A DNA stretch of 64,000 nucleotides from Catonia carolina (Eukaryota; Arthropoda; Insecta; Hemiptera; Achilidae): positions 3,418,001 to 3,482,000 of the forward strand of contig JAQMRL010000022.1 of assembly GCA_035578175.1 (NCBI GenBank), given 5' to 3'. The notes under the pieces are model-generated. The model did no database searches. It saw only the letters and a list, made by a program, of their open reading frames with translations, and was not told the DNA's origin. The position numbers and the translations under genes were made by a program. Below, in pieces: positions 22,439 through 35,131 of this stretch; within the stretch, counting starts at the first letter, position 1; every line of letters begins with the position of its first letter.

Positions 22439-23112
22439 AAATCTGTTGTATCTTTCTAACAAATCTTTGCTCTCACTCACTCTCAGTCGTCCCGCCACAC
22501 GTATGTTTAAATCGTATGTGTTAGACAAAGAGCACTCAATATTACGCGGTCTGTCTCCCTCGTAGAATTGTAGGTACCATTTTTGGCCGCGCATTTTGTT
22601 TCCTTATGGAATAATACTCAAAGCGTAAAGAGATAGTTTCAATTTAATTATTCATTTATAGTTTAAATAATAAAATTTAAAAATAATTAAATAAAAATAG
22701 GTAGTTTAAATTAAATTATTCAGTTTTACAATCAATGAAGCTGACAATGCAGTATAATTTCCGTTATACTACTTTTACAGAAATCTTAACTGGCAAAGGT
22801 TGCAAATAATGGCGAAAAGACTTACAGTTTCAATTTAATCATTTATAGTTTAAATAATTATCTTATTTAGCAAAGGTTTATAATAATAGCGTCTGAGATT
22901 TATAGTTTTAATTAACACACCGTTTGATTCGGTAAGCAGACGCTAGAGTGCACGAATTTTGTGAACATGTGTTAAGTGAAAAATGTCAAAGCTAGGAAGA
23001 AGATGTTTACGTTGAAATTATTAGTGAGGTTATGTTGACTAAATAATCGGATAAAAGTATGTAGCGATTACGTGGTGCTAACTTATTTGTAAATTCTAAA
23101 TGCCGACATAAA

Positions 23113-26100
23113 ATGTTTCAAATTTACCATAATTGTTCGGGAAGCAGAAAAATGTTCGTATTAACTAGTAACTGGTGTAGGCCACTTTTCAGTGGCAGTT
23201 TTTCAGTGAATAAAATTTTATTTGTAATGACATTTGCGTTAGGCATTACATTTGCTTTAGTGTTAAATTATATGACTGATTATTTTAGGACTAACATTTC
23301 ACCTGAAAGTTATGTTCAAAATAAAGTATTTTCTCCTATACCATATGACTTCCATAATGAAGATGAACTGTTTGGCGATATTCTCGATGTAACAGTAAGA
23401 AAGTCAGACGTCGAGAAATCTTGTAAGTAAAGTTATATAGTGTGGTTGAAATAATTGTACTTAACTCGTAATGTGTTACATTGTACATACAGTTATGAAG
23501 TTCCAACTAACTGTGGGCTATAATGAAACAGACTAGACCGAATTAACTAACCTATCGAGCTATTTATTAACTTTTAAACTTTTTACCACTTATTGTATAC
23601 TGTTGACACAACTGGCTGGAAGCTGAAAGGTTTGTGAAGCTAGGGCTGAATTATTGCAATCACTTCAGGCCAAAAAAAGAGTTCACCCAAAACATAAGTG
23701 GGACTCCAGCTCCAATGAGTTGGAGCCCCACAGATTTTCTTAGACCAGTGGGTCATAGTCAAGTAGAAAACAGGTCAGTGATACAATACAACCACTGTAC
23801 ATCATTCTAATTCAACCAAAGGATAGAACGTAGCAGGATTATTACAATTTGGAGTGTAATTATGTCTGTAAGGCTTCAATTCGGTTTTAAAGTAACTTGC
23901 TAATTTACATTAAAATAATAAATTGCATAACAAGGGACATTCTGGATTATATACATACTGTCTGTATTTATTAACTTTTAAATTTTTACCACTTATTTTA
24001 TTATATTGACACAACAGGATTGAAGCTTGGGCTGAAGTGTTGTAATTGAAAGTTACAGGCCTTGTCCATAGGCTTTCGTATAGTTTTAATAGTTGTGAAC
24101 TCAAGTGTTGCTTGTTAGCAGTTTACTATGTTTTGTGGTATGTTTTTCACTTGACTGGCTCACAACTATGTGGACGTATAATCCAGAATTTCTCTTGTTG
24201 TACAATTTATTATTTTAATGTAAATTAGCAAGTTACTGTAAAACAGAATTGAAGCCTTACAGACATAATTGTACTCCAAATTGTAATCATCCTGCTACTT
24301 TCTCTCCTTAGGTTAAATTAGAATGATTTACAGTGATTTTATTGTATTACTGAACCTTTATTACTGAATTTTCTACTTGACTATGGCCCACTGGTCTGAG
24401 AAAATTTGTGGGGCTCTGTCTCATTGGAGCTGGAGTCCCACATTTTTTTTGGGTGAACTCAGAGCTTTATTGGGAAAGTTTAGTTGTATTGTGATTTTGG
24501 CCTTACATGAACTGGGGTAAACTTAAGCTATGGGGGCTCAATTCATTAAGCCCATTTATTTTTGACCGTTTAGTGTAATTCTATGTCATTTGGTTTTTCT
24601 ATATAATATATAATAAAACATGTTATGTATATTATATAATTAATTGTACGCAATTTAATTTTTGAATTTTTTTTATTAGCAGCTATTGTTGAGGCTTTAA
24701 GTGCTTTAAATGTTGCATTAGAAATGAGAAAAGTTGGAAAGCTAGAAAAGGCTTTAAGACTGTTTGAGCATGCTATTGCATTGTCTCCAAAACATCCAGA
24801 TGTACTGAACCATTATGGAGAATTTCTTGAAGAAACTCATAAAGATATCATTCAAGCTGATCAACTATATTTCAAGGTATTTATTTGTTTGCATTTCATT
24901 ACAAATATTTAAGATAATGTTTTTATTTTGTAATTAATTTAAATCAAGTGGGTTTTTAAGCCACAAAAATGAAACTGCAAACATATTAGGCCTATTTTTA
25001 TCATACCAAAACTGAAGTATGAACCCCATTTTTGTCACGTGGTTCGTTGTTATACTGAACTGGGAAAAGTATGTTGAAACATTTCATGTCAAATAACCCA
25101 GTGTTGCATATCTCACCATTTCAGAATGGTGATTTTTTTATACCAATATGAGAAATAGTCTATATCTAACTAGCAGATAGGCTAAAGTTGCGACTAACTT
25201 TATTGGGAACCTGGGGCGCTTGGGGTAGAAACCAGTTGTGGTGACCATTCTCCACAGTAAAAGAAACAGTTTAAAAATAAGTGTACAATCTAGAACAATG
25301 GGATTATTTTTCTTAGTACTTACTATATATTTTAGGGAAGACGGCGGGTTTCTATGAGCTCAGATGTTGATTAGTGTAGATTGTGATCTTTTAAGATATG
25401 ACTTCGTACTGACTTCTGTTGCATTAACGAGCTCCTTTTAAAGATTTAATTCCTTTTCCAAATGCCTTTAAATATTCTTATCTTGAATTCAATCACAGTA
25501 CTTACCTTTTTTGTTTTAGAAATGGTTCACTTCATATCTTTGCACTAATTCTTTTTTAATCCTTTACTTTATTTCTTTGCATAAATATAGATTGATAAAA
25601 ATTGTTATAGCTGCGCATACACACTATTCTTGAACTCCTCCACTTCTTGAATTGCCCCCCCCCCCCAGATCCGTGGTTTAAGAACCTGACAACCACATTG
25701 GATCGAAGTACTCCAAAGAGTGCATGCGGTGTGAGCCACAGGGTTTCTCACTATCCTTAATACTCATGTTGGCCGAATTCCTCCAGAGACATTTTATGAG
25801 TCACTGCTGAGATTGTTTCACCACTACCTTGAGCAATCGTTTGTCATTGTACCACATACTCATGTCCAACATTCACATCCATTCACCTCAAATGAGCCTC
25901 CTTCAAGGCAACTGGATATAGGGCAGCTAAACCACTGTTTTAGGGGTATGCTATGGTCTGGGGCATCTAGCATACAATAAGTTTTTAATTGTTAAATATT
26001 GTAATTAATATAAGTAACAGCACTTTTAGTAGCAGATCCCTTAAAATTACTCCGTTTAGGTACCTTCATAAAATTTTTAAAATAACACTTTCTCGTTTGA

Positions 26101-29100
26101 TGTTTTCACTTTTTTAAACTAAGCTAATTTTCCAAAAAAAATAGGCAAAAATCAGGAGAGAAATTGATTTTTAATGAACAATATTGAACTGGATTTTTCA
26201 AAGTGTTTGTGCAGTTTATTATTTAAATTGTACATAGAATTATTTTGATTCGTATTTTCTATATGTTTTATTGATACATATTACAGGCATTAAACCATTG
26301 TCCTGGTCATAGTAAAGCACTTGCTAATAGAGAACGTACAGCACAAATGGTGGAAGACCTAGATCGTGCTACTTTACGACGTGTTGATGAAAAACGTAAC
26401 ACTGTTGCTAGTATTCCAGATTCCAATGCAGCATTAAGACGTGCAAAGAAGGAAGCTTACTTTCAGGTTGGTTTAATATCTGTGTATTGGTATAGGTTGT
26501 TGTATCTTCTTAATAAAATAATAAAGACAAAGCTACTAAATTACTGAAATAGAGCAAGAAAATTCAGTTGTAAGATGTGATGTAGATATGAGAATAGTGA
26601 TTAATAAATTTTACTGAGCTACGTATAACCCATACTTTTTAAATATTCTCACATTTTGTGTAGCATATGAAAGACAATGCATATCTTTTGACCCAGTGAG
26701 ATGAGAATGATATATATAAAATATATATAATATATATATACAGACTCAGGCCGACCATTCCTGCGAGAGTATGGTGAATTGAACCCCATCATCAAAGTAC
26801 ACTGGTAACCACTGTCTAGTATTCAAATCCTTATTAGTCCTCGAAAATCAGCTGTCAAACAACTGTCTTGAAAACACACTTTAGCATATCAAAAATTGTC
26901 TGGCAGAGTCCTTAATTTTAAAATTAATACTTGGTATGTATTTTTGTGTTCTTTAATAATTATTACAAATAATTATAAAATTCTAACAAGTGTGTGAGTA
27001 GTGTTACAGAAAACCCAATCAACAAATTATATACTAAGAACGAAAGATTTAGGCAGATCGAGTTGTCGCTCGTGTATCCCTTCCACAACCTCCTATGTAC
27101 TCTTAGTACTCCCCTCACGCTCTTTGCAAAGTTACAAGAAGTACACTGTTTTTGTGTTATTTTTGCGTGATTAAATATAAGCAGTTTATTTACTGTTCTT
27201 TTTCTTTTACTGTATTTATTTACTGCAGTTGGATAATAATTATATTATTAGTATAAATAAAGTATTAATAGAATTGTAATCTATTTACATATAAACTGTA
27301 TTTACTTGTAAATTGTGATGTAATTTAAATTTTGTTCTTATTTTCGTATGAAATATACACTTTTTAGTTAATAAAACATACATGCAGTAGTTCTGTACAA
27401 TCAAATACAATAAGCTAATTTTTAAACACGATAACAGAACAGTTTGAAATTTTTCTTTTTTTAATTTGAATTTTTTTTTAACGCATATGTTGCAAATATA
27501 ATAAATTTATGACTTGATGAGTATTAGATATTATAAGCGAAGTACATTTTTTGAGCGTAATGGGTGAAGTAAACATGTAATTTTCAAATCAATAGGAGCA
27601 GTAAGAGAGGAGAAATTTCTCGGCTGGTGGGAGTGGCGTGGTGAGGAAGTGGAGAAGTACACAGCAAACTTCCACCCACCTAAATGTATCGTGCTTATTA
27701 TAGTCCTTATTGTAATTAGTATTTGTGATTTAGTAGCTGTTGTCAAAAGTGTGATATAAAAATAAAATTTGATGTAATCCTCATTTTGTACTACTAATTA
27801 CAGGAGTGTTACAAGTAGTGGATTATTAGCATATCATTTATCATTTAGAATGGAACAAATTAAGTGGTACAGGAATTTAAGTTACAAAAGTGGCTGGCCT
27901 GCTGTAGAACACTGGCAATACTTGAGAACATCTGTTGGATGGCACATTTTGTTTACAGCTGTAATTTCAGTCCCGCATTAAAATCTGGCAAAAATATCTA
28001 GTATGTTTGTTGCACTTGCTCAAGAATTTTTCAAATTAAATTTGGCACCTACTTCATGTACATCCAAGACCTGATATAAGTTGGTCATTGTAGATTTCAG
28101 CTAACTTCTTCAAATTATATACTGTTATTGAGTGAGCGTAGTTCATGTAGTGTCGAATAATTAGTTTCTGAATTATTTTTTTTGTTGTAAAAATCACCTT
28201 AATTTACTTTTTGTTTATGTTTTAGCATATCTATCATACTGTTGGAATTGAAGGCAATACTATGACTTTATCTCAAACACGTTCTATGTTAGAAACAAAA
28301 ATGGCTGTAGCTGGAAAGAGCATTGTGGAGCATAATGAAATTCTTGGATTGGATGCAGCTCTCAAATATATTAATGCTACTTTAATAAACAGGTAATTTA
28401 ATTCTTTGATTTATAATATCAGGTATTTTATTTTTATTTTTGGCATAATTTGAAAGCGAGTGAGAATTTTTTAAAAGAAGTATATGTTTTCTGAAAGATC
28501 TGTTGCAGAAATCTAGAACAGACCGTCTCGCATTCTTTACGTCAGTGGCCTATACCAATATTTTAACGTTCCATAATGTAAGTCAAAAATATTCTGTAGA
28601 GAGCATGTAGGTACTAAAATGTTCCCACCATTCCATTCTTATGAAGGATCTAGCTACACCGGTCCTAATTTACTGTACATCTTTCAGCAAACCCCAAATG
28701 AATAATCATGGTTTGAGATTGTATTTGCATGTCACATAAGAATGAACTCACTGGATTCCGAAGGAGTAGTAGGCACATGTTTGTACACGTGGTTTATATT
28801 ATTTGAGCAACACCTTGTAGAGACCAGGTATCAAAAGAAGGAACGATTCCTATTTGTCCAGTGTCTCTTAACTCGTTAAATTACTGTGCAGATACCATCG
28901 GCAATGTTGATTTTAATTAGTAGTTATTCTAAATAATAATAGATCATTAGTCTATAAATGAATTGAAAGTTTTATATTTTGTGGTCATTTTGAATTCTAT
29001 TTATTATTCGTTATGTATTGTTTTTACTATTTTTAATTTGTATTTGTTTTTAGGCTAGGTGATATCACTGTAAATGATATATTAGAAATCCATAAACGAG

Positions 29101-31314
29101 TGATGGGTTTTGTGGATCCAGTAGAAAGTGGCGTATTTCGAAGAACACAAGTGTATGTTGGAGGTCATATACCTCCTGGTCCTTTAAACATACCTCCATT
29201 AATGAAAGAGTTCACTTTGTGGCTTAATTCTGAAGCAGCGTTAAGGATGCATCCAGTTCAATACGCAGCACTTGCACATTATAAACTTGTCCATATACAT
29301 CCTTTCACAGATGGCAATGGTCGGACTTCTCGATTGCTTATGAACATGATACTTATGCAAGCTGGATTTCCACCAGTTATTATACTTAAGCAGTATAGAC
29401 AAAGGTATGTAATATTTAATCAGCTTGTTCAATTTTTTTAATTTTTGTTATACTTCTGTCCTTTGTTTGACTAATATTAAACAATACGTACTATACTAGT
29501 AACCATGAAATTGCTAGCCTGGATCTAGTTGGACAGTAATGCAATGTTGCCATATTTGGCAGAGTGGGAACAAACTTTTTATGTTTTATTATTATCTTAT
29601 TATCATAAAAATTATAAATTTAATTTTGTTCTTGCTTCAGGATTGTTAGACAAATTTTGAAAAAACTTACAAACATTGATTATTTATTTACTTAGTGTTC
29701 TAAGGTCTTTCTTTCGATAACATATTGTAAGAAAAAGCTGTAATTTTTTATCAGTAATGAACTTAGCTAAATGGATTTATTCAGGAGCGTGTTTTGACAT
29801 TTACAGTTTAACAGTAGCACCAAATCCTGAGCGGCGCTGAAGGGTTAATTAACTAACACACGCATGATGAATGCTGCGGTATATCATATGGTTATTCAGC
29901 CAGCTGGAGAGCCCCCTGATATCATTACCTCTTATAGTACTATAGTACTTATACTCTTATAGTACTTCATCGCATGGAAATGTAGTACAGCCTGCTAATA
30001 CCAGAAGATAAATGATAGATAAGAATTTGCAGTCAGAGTATTGAATTGCATTATTACAATTATTGGTGGCAATTTTTAAAATTCTCATCTATCATGTTCC
30101 TTTGTCCGTCTGTCACACCCAGTTGTCAAAAAGTACAAAGATTCCAACGAACGGTTTTCAGATTCGTAATCTACCCAAAAGTTAGTGGGCCTGGATTGGG
30201 TTTGAAGTTCCGGTTTCGACAGGAAGTGGCTCAAAACCGGAAATCAAGAAATCAAAAGTCGTAATTTGGAAATAAGAATAGTGTCATTTAATTCCTCTTA
30301 AAGAGTAGATACAGAAATCATTGGGTTTAAAGTTCCAGTTTTGACCGGAAGTCAAGAAATTAAAGTCAGAATTAGTAAGCAAGAATAGCGTCATTTGATT
30401 CCTCTTAAAGAGTAGATACAGAAATCATAATGGTTTTTGCCATAAATCAAAGGAGGAGGCCCTAAGCCTTGATAAAAATTGCCACCAACCATGCGATGCG
30501 TTGTCTCATAAAAGGGATTTTTAACTTTCATTTAACCCTTTTCAGTGCCAACATCCGGAAAACAGGACGTCGATATATTTTACGTAGTGATAACATCCGG
30601 TTTACTGGACATCCGTAAGTTACGAATAAAGTGCCAACATCTGGATAACCAAACATTTCCAAATAACCTTATAAACAAAAATTAATGGAATAATGTATTG
30701 AAATCGCCTCCATGGCGTAGTGACTAGCATGCTAGCCTACAAAGCGATAGGTCCCGGGTTCAATTCCTGGCTAGGGGCTGGAATTTTTAGCTCGTTAAAA
30801 CCACCGTTAAGGTACCAAAACCCTCAGTAGTTGTTAATGACCAAGCTGTCGATGCGACTTTAAATGAACTAAAAAAAAAATTTTGAATACTTTTAATGTT
30901 AGAACAATTTATTTTTTTATGAACTCAATAAAAATTAATTTTTAACAAGAAATTTTATTTTTCTGTAACGTTGAAATTTTGGTCGGCAATGTCAGGCTTG
31001 TAAGTTTTCAAAATAAGGGTGGCACTTTTTGTACACCCTTATTAAAATTAAATGGCACTCAAGATTAAACTTTTAAATATTGTTTCGGCACTGAAAGGGT
31101 TAATATTATTACATTTAAATTTAATTGTGCTGTATTTTTTTGCAGATATTATAGAGTTTTGGAATTAGCGAATGAAGGTGATGTTCGACCATTCATGCGG
31201 TTTATTGCAGAGTGCACTGAACAAACATTAGATTTATTTTTATGGGCTACATCTGAATTTTCTACTGAAGTTCCTGCAATTGCACATGCACAAAATATAA
31301 TTCAAGACGATTAG
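23113..31314 (+). CDS. Fic: Fic domain protein adenylyltransferase (FICD/HYPE type), six exons, complete
   Basis: Exons 23113-23422, 24680-24876, 26287-26466, 28226-28392, 29054-29404 and 31146-31314 join in phase to 457 codons plus stop, close to the roughly 460-490 residues usual for animal Fic proteins. Residues 35-53 form a hydrophobic anchor after a basic stretch, as in a type II ER membrane protein. A TPR region covers about 107-190 ([20 protein letters not shown]). The inhibitory helix has TVGIEGN with Glu238, the residue that blocks ATP in the resting enzyme. The flap region includes [12 protein letters not shown], and the active site HPFTDGNGR puts the catalytic His at 367. In animals this ER-lumenal enzyme adds AMP to BiP and removes it again according to folding load. 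All key residues are present. The start is the first ATG before the anchor; introns use GT-AG. An AATAAA follows at 31324. Confidence 0.95.
23688..24455. repeat. large inverted repeat in Fic intron 1
   Basis: Left arm 23688-23955 and right arm 24175-24455 are inverted copies: both carry TGGAGCCCCACA/TGTGGGGCTC, a TGGGTCATAGTCAAGTAGAA-like block, GTCTGTAAGGCTTCAATTC and GCTAATTTACATTAAAATAA. The 220-bp loop (23956-24174) also repeats, in direct orientation, the sequence at 23563-23672 just outside the left arm (TTTATTAACTTTTAAA, TTGACACAAC). No coding sequence was seen. A foldback element or MITE, possibly duplicated during insertion, is the likeliest origin. Confidence 0.8.
24877..26286 (+). 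other. Fic intron 2
   Basis: Intron between the TPR exons. It holds a run of about 13 C at 25656-25668 and a less AT-rich stretch to 25980 that looks like an old interspersed repeat but matches nothing else in this window. No exon was recognised. Confidence 0.5.
26707..26865 (-). repeat. AT microsatellite and truncated SINE
   Basis: An imperfect (AT)n tract (about 26707-26740) abuts a minus-strand fragment of the SINE at 59695-60028 (CAGACTCAGGCCGACCATTC shared). It lies in Fic intron 3. Confidence 0.65.
26866..29053 (+). other. rest of Fic introns 3 and 4, around exon 4
   Basis: Apart from exon 4 (28226-28392) this is non-coding. Less AT-rich blocks at 27040-27150, 27540-27680, 27800-28100 and 28500-28870 are probably old repeats, but I could not match them to each other or to known ends. 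Confidence 0.4.
29870..30440 (+). repeat. repetitive block with imperfect tandem duplication in Fic intron 5
   Basis: The unit containing GGGTTTGAAGTTCCGGTTT (30197) and AATTCCTCTTAAAGAGTAGA TACAGAAATCAT recurs about 127 bp later (GGGTTTAAAGTTCCAGTTTT at 30325). A TATAGTACT motif is also repeated at 29935-29965. No coding function is apparent. Confidence 0.55.
30536..31099. mobile_element. piggyBac-like MITE
   Basis: Ends CCCTTTTCAGTGCC (left) and GGCACTGAAAGGG (right) are inverted repeats, and each is flanked by TTAA (30532-30535 and 31100-31103), the piggyBac target. There is no transposase, so it is a non-autonomous element of 564 bp, part of which is the SINE nested at 30705-30880. It lies in Fic intron 5, 42 bases before the last exon. 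Confidence 0.8.
30705..30880 (+). repeat. tRNA-derived SINE nested in the piggyBac-like MITE
   Basis: The head CGCCTCCATGGCGTAGTGAC and the B-box GGTCCCGGGTTCAATTCC are pol III-type. The body ends in TGTCGATGCGACTTTAAATG and a short A run. The tail matches those of SINEs that have other heads (47505, 48783). Confidence 0.8.
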
Positions 31315-31323
31315 TTCAGTCTA

Positions 31324-31329
31324 AATAAA
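31324..31329 (+). terminator. Fic: probable Fic polyadenylation signal
   Basis: AATAAA ten bases after the Fic stop codon. It is the nearest canonical signal, though the AT-rich sequence downstream offers others, so a longer 3' UTR is possible. Confidence 0.5.
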
Positions 31330-31442
31330 TTGATACTTAAGAATAACTATTTATTTTAATTATTTTTATCCACAAATTTGTTACAAAAAATATATTTATA
31401 CATTTACTTATTCATATTTTTGTTATTTTATAATATTTATTA

Positions 31443-32404
31443 CGAGGTGTGGCAAATAAGTTCCAGGAATTTGTCAATAAAACAAGCAAATTAAGTTATG
31501 AGCAAAATTGTATTATCGACCTTCACAATAGTCTCCCTCTGACTCTACACAATGATTCCAACTTTGCTCCCACGATTGGAAGCACCCTTGGTAATCCTCC
31601 GAAGTTACTCCATTCAGTACTGCGGTTACAGCTTCATTAACCCCCTTTATGCTGCCATGATGAGTTCCCTTGAGGTGCGACTTCATCTTGGGGAATAAGA
31701 AGAAGTTGCATGGGTGATATCAGGGATATAGGGTGGGTACGGCAATGTTGAAATGCCATTTTTTCACCAAAAACTCTTGCAAAATGAGCGACAAATGGGC
31801 TGGTGCATTATTGTGGTGCAAGGTTCGACCGTCCTCAGCGAATTTGGGCTACATGAGTAAAATGCGTGCTCGCAGCCACTACAGGACAACAAATAAAACT
31901 GTCCAGTCACTGTCTGGCTGGCAGGAATATATTCTCGAATGAGTGATGCCAAAGATATCAAAAAACGAACAACATTGCTTTCAATCATGACTTGGACGTC
32001 CTTGCTTTCAGTGGCCGCTCCCCACCCTTTTCCATCCTCTGCTGACTTTGTTTACGGGTCTCGGGGTCATACTCAAATATCCAGGTCTCATCTCCAGTGA
32101 CTCCCTGACTGCTCCTATCTCTACTGTTGCTCTGAATGCAACACAACAAATCCTCAGTAACCTCGCTTGTTTCTTTTTTTTGCGCCCTGGAGACTCCAGG
32201 AGGAGTATAGGACATGTCAGAATGTAATTTGAGTTGCTCATTTTCACGACACCACTATAAAAGTTACTTTCGAAAAGCATGCTATAGACTTCAAACTTCG
32301 ACTGCAACAAAAGGAAGGTCCTCTATTTCTGATCATACAAACGATGCATTGCTGTCAATTCCCAAGTTATAACTAAATTCCTGGAACTTAACTGCCACAC
32401 CTGG
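31443..32404 (-). mobile_element. mariner-type DNA transposon, decayed
   Basis: Ends CGAGGTGTGGCAAATAAGTT and AACTTAACTGCCACACCTGG are inverted repeats (extended by CCAGGAATTT), with TA on both sides (31441-31442, 32405-32406). Minus-strand frames give mariner transposase pieces in order: TGDETWIFEYDPET, LHHNNAPAHLS, then HPCNFFLFPKMKSHLKG. The first catalytic Asp (GDETW) remains. The usual Asp is Asn in HHNNAPAH and again in PCNFF, and a stop precedes the latter. At 962 bp it is shorter than a full mariner. Inactive. Confidence 0.88.
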
Positions 32405-32406
32405 TA

Positions 32407-35131
32407 GTTAACAAATTGTAACATATTCAATTAAGTCAATGAAAAAGATTAACAATATTTTTAAAATTTAGAAGTTTTTAGATAGAATCGACTTCAGCAA
32501 CTCAGCATTTCACAGTATAAAATCAACATGTTTTTTTGAAAACATAACTAAATTAGTTTAAGCTGATGGATTTGTATAATAGAACAAAAGATTATAGGGG
32601 CTTGTTTATGAAAGAAAATATTATTCAGATAATAGAACTTTGTAATTTCATAGTTTATTTTTGTAAAAAGTTCATGACTCTTAATGTTTTCTTAACATTA
32701 CTTTCTAACCTCAGCAATTCATTTCTTGTACAGTATGATAGCTGCAAGTACGTTTAGTGGTATTCTGAAGATATGTACTGTAATGCATCACCAGAATTAT
32801 TAACTTTTGCAATTTATGAATAAGATGTGCACTTTTTGTGATAGGATCTCAGTGTCGTATTTTAAAAAATAATTTATTAAAGATGTAAAGTTATAGAAAA
32901 ACATATTATATAAGCAATTAATGGTTTAAGATAGCTGACTAATTAGTTACCCAAGTATTGTATCGATATAGATAGTCATTAGTGTCATATTTTGAGTTTT
33001 TTTTCTATTTCCACATGGTACCTAGAGTATGCAGTTTTGATTATTATCTGTCAAGATTTAATTTTTATTTTACAGTTTGTTTCATCAAAATCATTAGATT
33101 ACATTTTTTAAAGAGAATACCTGTACTTTTTACTTTAAGATAAAATTTTATACAGTCTGAATGCTTAGGATTAAACATTGTTGATCAAGGGAAATAAAAT
33201 AATACATTTATTAAAATGATCAGAAAAAGTTCAGATCTGGTTGAAATATTTTTGTGAACAAATCTAAAAACTGAGTTGCTTTAGTTATTAATTAGCTGTG
33301 ATAAATAAATTAAAATCTTAAAACTAATGTTTTGCATAGATTATATATACAAGCATAGAGCATATACAAGTATGTACAAAGTGATATTTCTTTTGTAAAA
33401 GAAGATAACTCATGGATATATAAAATGATACTTAATTTTAAAAAAAATAATTTTAAAAACTTCAGAAATTATCTATGTTCATCTACATCCGCTGTATGTA
33501 CCAGTAAGATTAGTTTTATTTATTTTGATTTATAATTTTAGGTTTTTAAGTATGTATAAAACATTAAATGTTAAATCTGTTACCAAAAATTTCAGTACTG
33601 CATTATTAAATTTATTGTGATATATCCTGTAATTTAATATATAAATATATGAAAAAAACAGTTCTTTTTTCTTTTATCAATTAGATACTTTTGTTTCATT
33701 TACAGTAAACTCGACTATCCATGGAAATGACTGGCATGGTATTTGTGGATAACAAAATTTGCAATTAATCTGCTTACATTGTTGTAATGAAAAAGTTTAT
33801 ACTTAATGAAAGCTGTTTTGAAAAATGAAAATGAATTAAAAAAAATTTAACCAAAGTTAGAATTAATCATTCAAATAAGAGTAAATGTTAAATTGTAAAA
33901 TTGGTAAAATTAAATGAATAAACTTTATTTAAAAAAAAAATCAAATTTATATAAAATACACCTTTTTTTAATAATTGTAATTCTTATATTTGTTTGCAAT
34001 TCATTTGTTGATAAAAGAAAATAGTTTTGTATAAGTTATTTATTATTTTTAATGTTATTATTAAAATGTAGTATGTATTAATACTTCATTATGTATTGGT
34101 AATCATTATTAATCATCAAAAAAGGTAGAAAAAAAAACAAGTGACGTAGCAATTTTAAAAGCTACTGATCTATTGTATTTTATATTTTAAATTGCAGTAT
34201 TTCATCACATTTAGGTTATTTTTTCTTTAGTATTAGTTGTTTCGTTAAGTACCAGTTAAAACTTAATGTTTTATGGCTTAATTGTGATATTATTTATATT
34301 TTAAAAATTATTATTATAAATAATATTGTAGTGGTATTTGTTAGAATATTTTAATTAAGGTTTTGATTATTTTTTTGTTAATTGAAGATTGTTGATGTTG
34401 GAAAGAAATTTTCACTGAGTTAAGTTGTAAGTAATAAACTTTGAATAACAATTTCACCATTTATTAAGTGGTCCGTTTATTCTAATGTAGATTTTGTGCA
34501 ATTTTTATGTTTTTTAAAAGCACTGATATTGTATAAAGTCTGTGATAACCAGGCCAACAGAGCTGGGTTTTGGATAGGTTTTTGTGTATGTTGCAAATTT
34601 AGTGGTTTGCTGGTTCCAACAATCGTCAATGTACAATGTCAATTTACATGTGAACAAGTTATTCTTTAATTTAATTAGTTATTTTTTATAAGTTCCTTTT
34701 TTTGGCTTACTCTTTTTTTTGAATATTGAATTATATATACGAATTGTTATTCATCACAAAACATTATCCCATTTATTTGAAGATTTTATTATTTCAGCGT
34801 TGTTTTGTAATTAATTTCTTACAAAGCATTCTGATAATTTGCTTTTGTGTATTAAGATTGAGTTTATGTATCTGATGAGAGATGGATTAAATTATATCTT
34901 GATTTTTCATGAATTTGGTCCAAGAGATTTTGAAATGTAAAGTAGGGCTAGCATGTATAACATCCTATTACGAGAAGGGACTCTTCGTAATACCATTATT
35001 TCTGTACTAACAAGTTTTCTTTTTTTTAATTTCAGCTGAAAACAAGATTACTGATAAATAATGTTCTTGTCTAGATTTTTAATGTACTTCAATAGTTTTT
35101 TGTCATGATCCTTATAGATTTCAGATAATTT
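32407..35131. other. intergenic AT-rich DNA
   Basis: No gene recognised. A lone Tigger-type end (CAGTAAACTCGACTATCC at about 33704) is present; a possible partner of the same general type lies at about 36553-36573 (GGGAGTTGACTG), but the two are not good copies of each other. The area just after 31314 may include a long Fic 3' UTR. Confidence 0.4.

Noticed and set aside
29840..29860. Lone piggyBac-like end (GGCGCTGAAGGGTTAA)
   Set aside because: No matching opposite end was found nearby.
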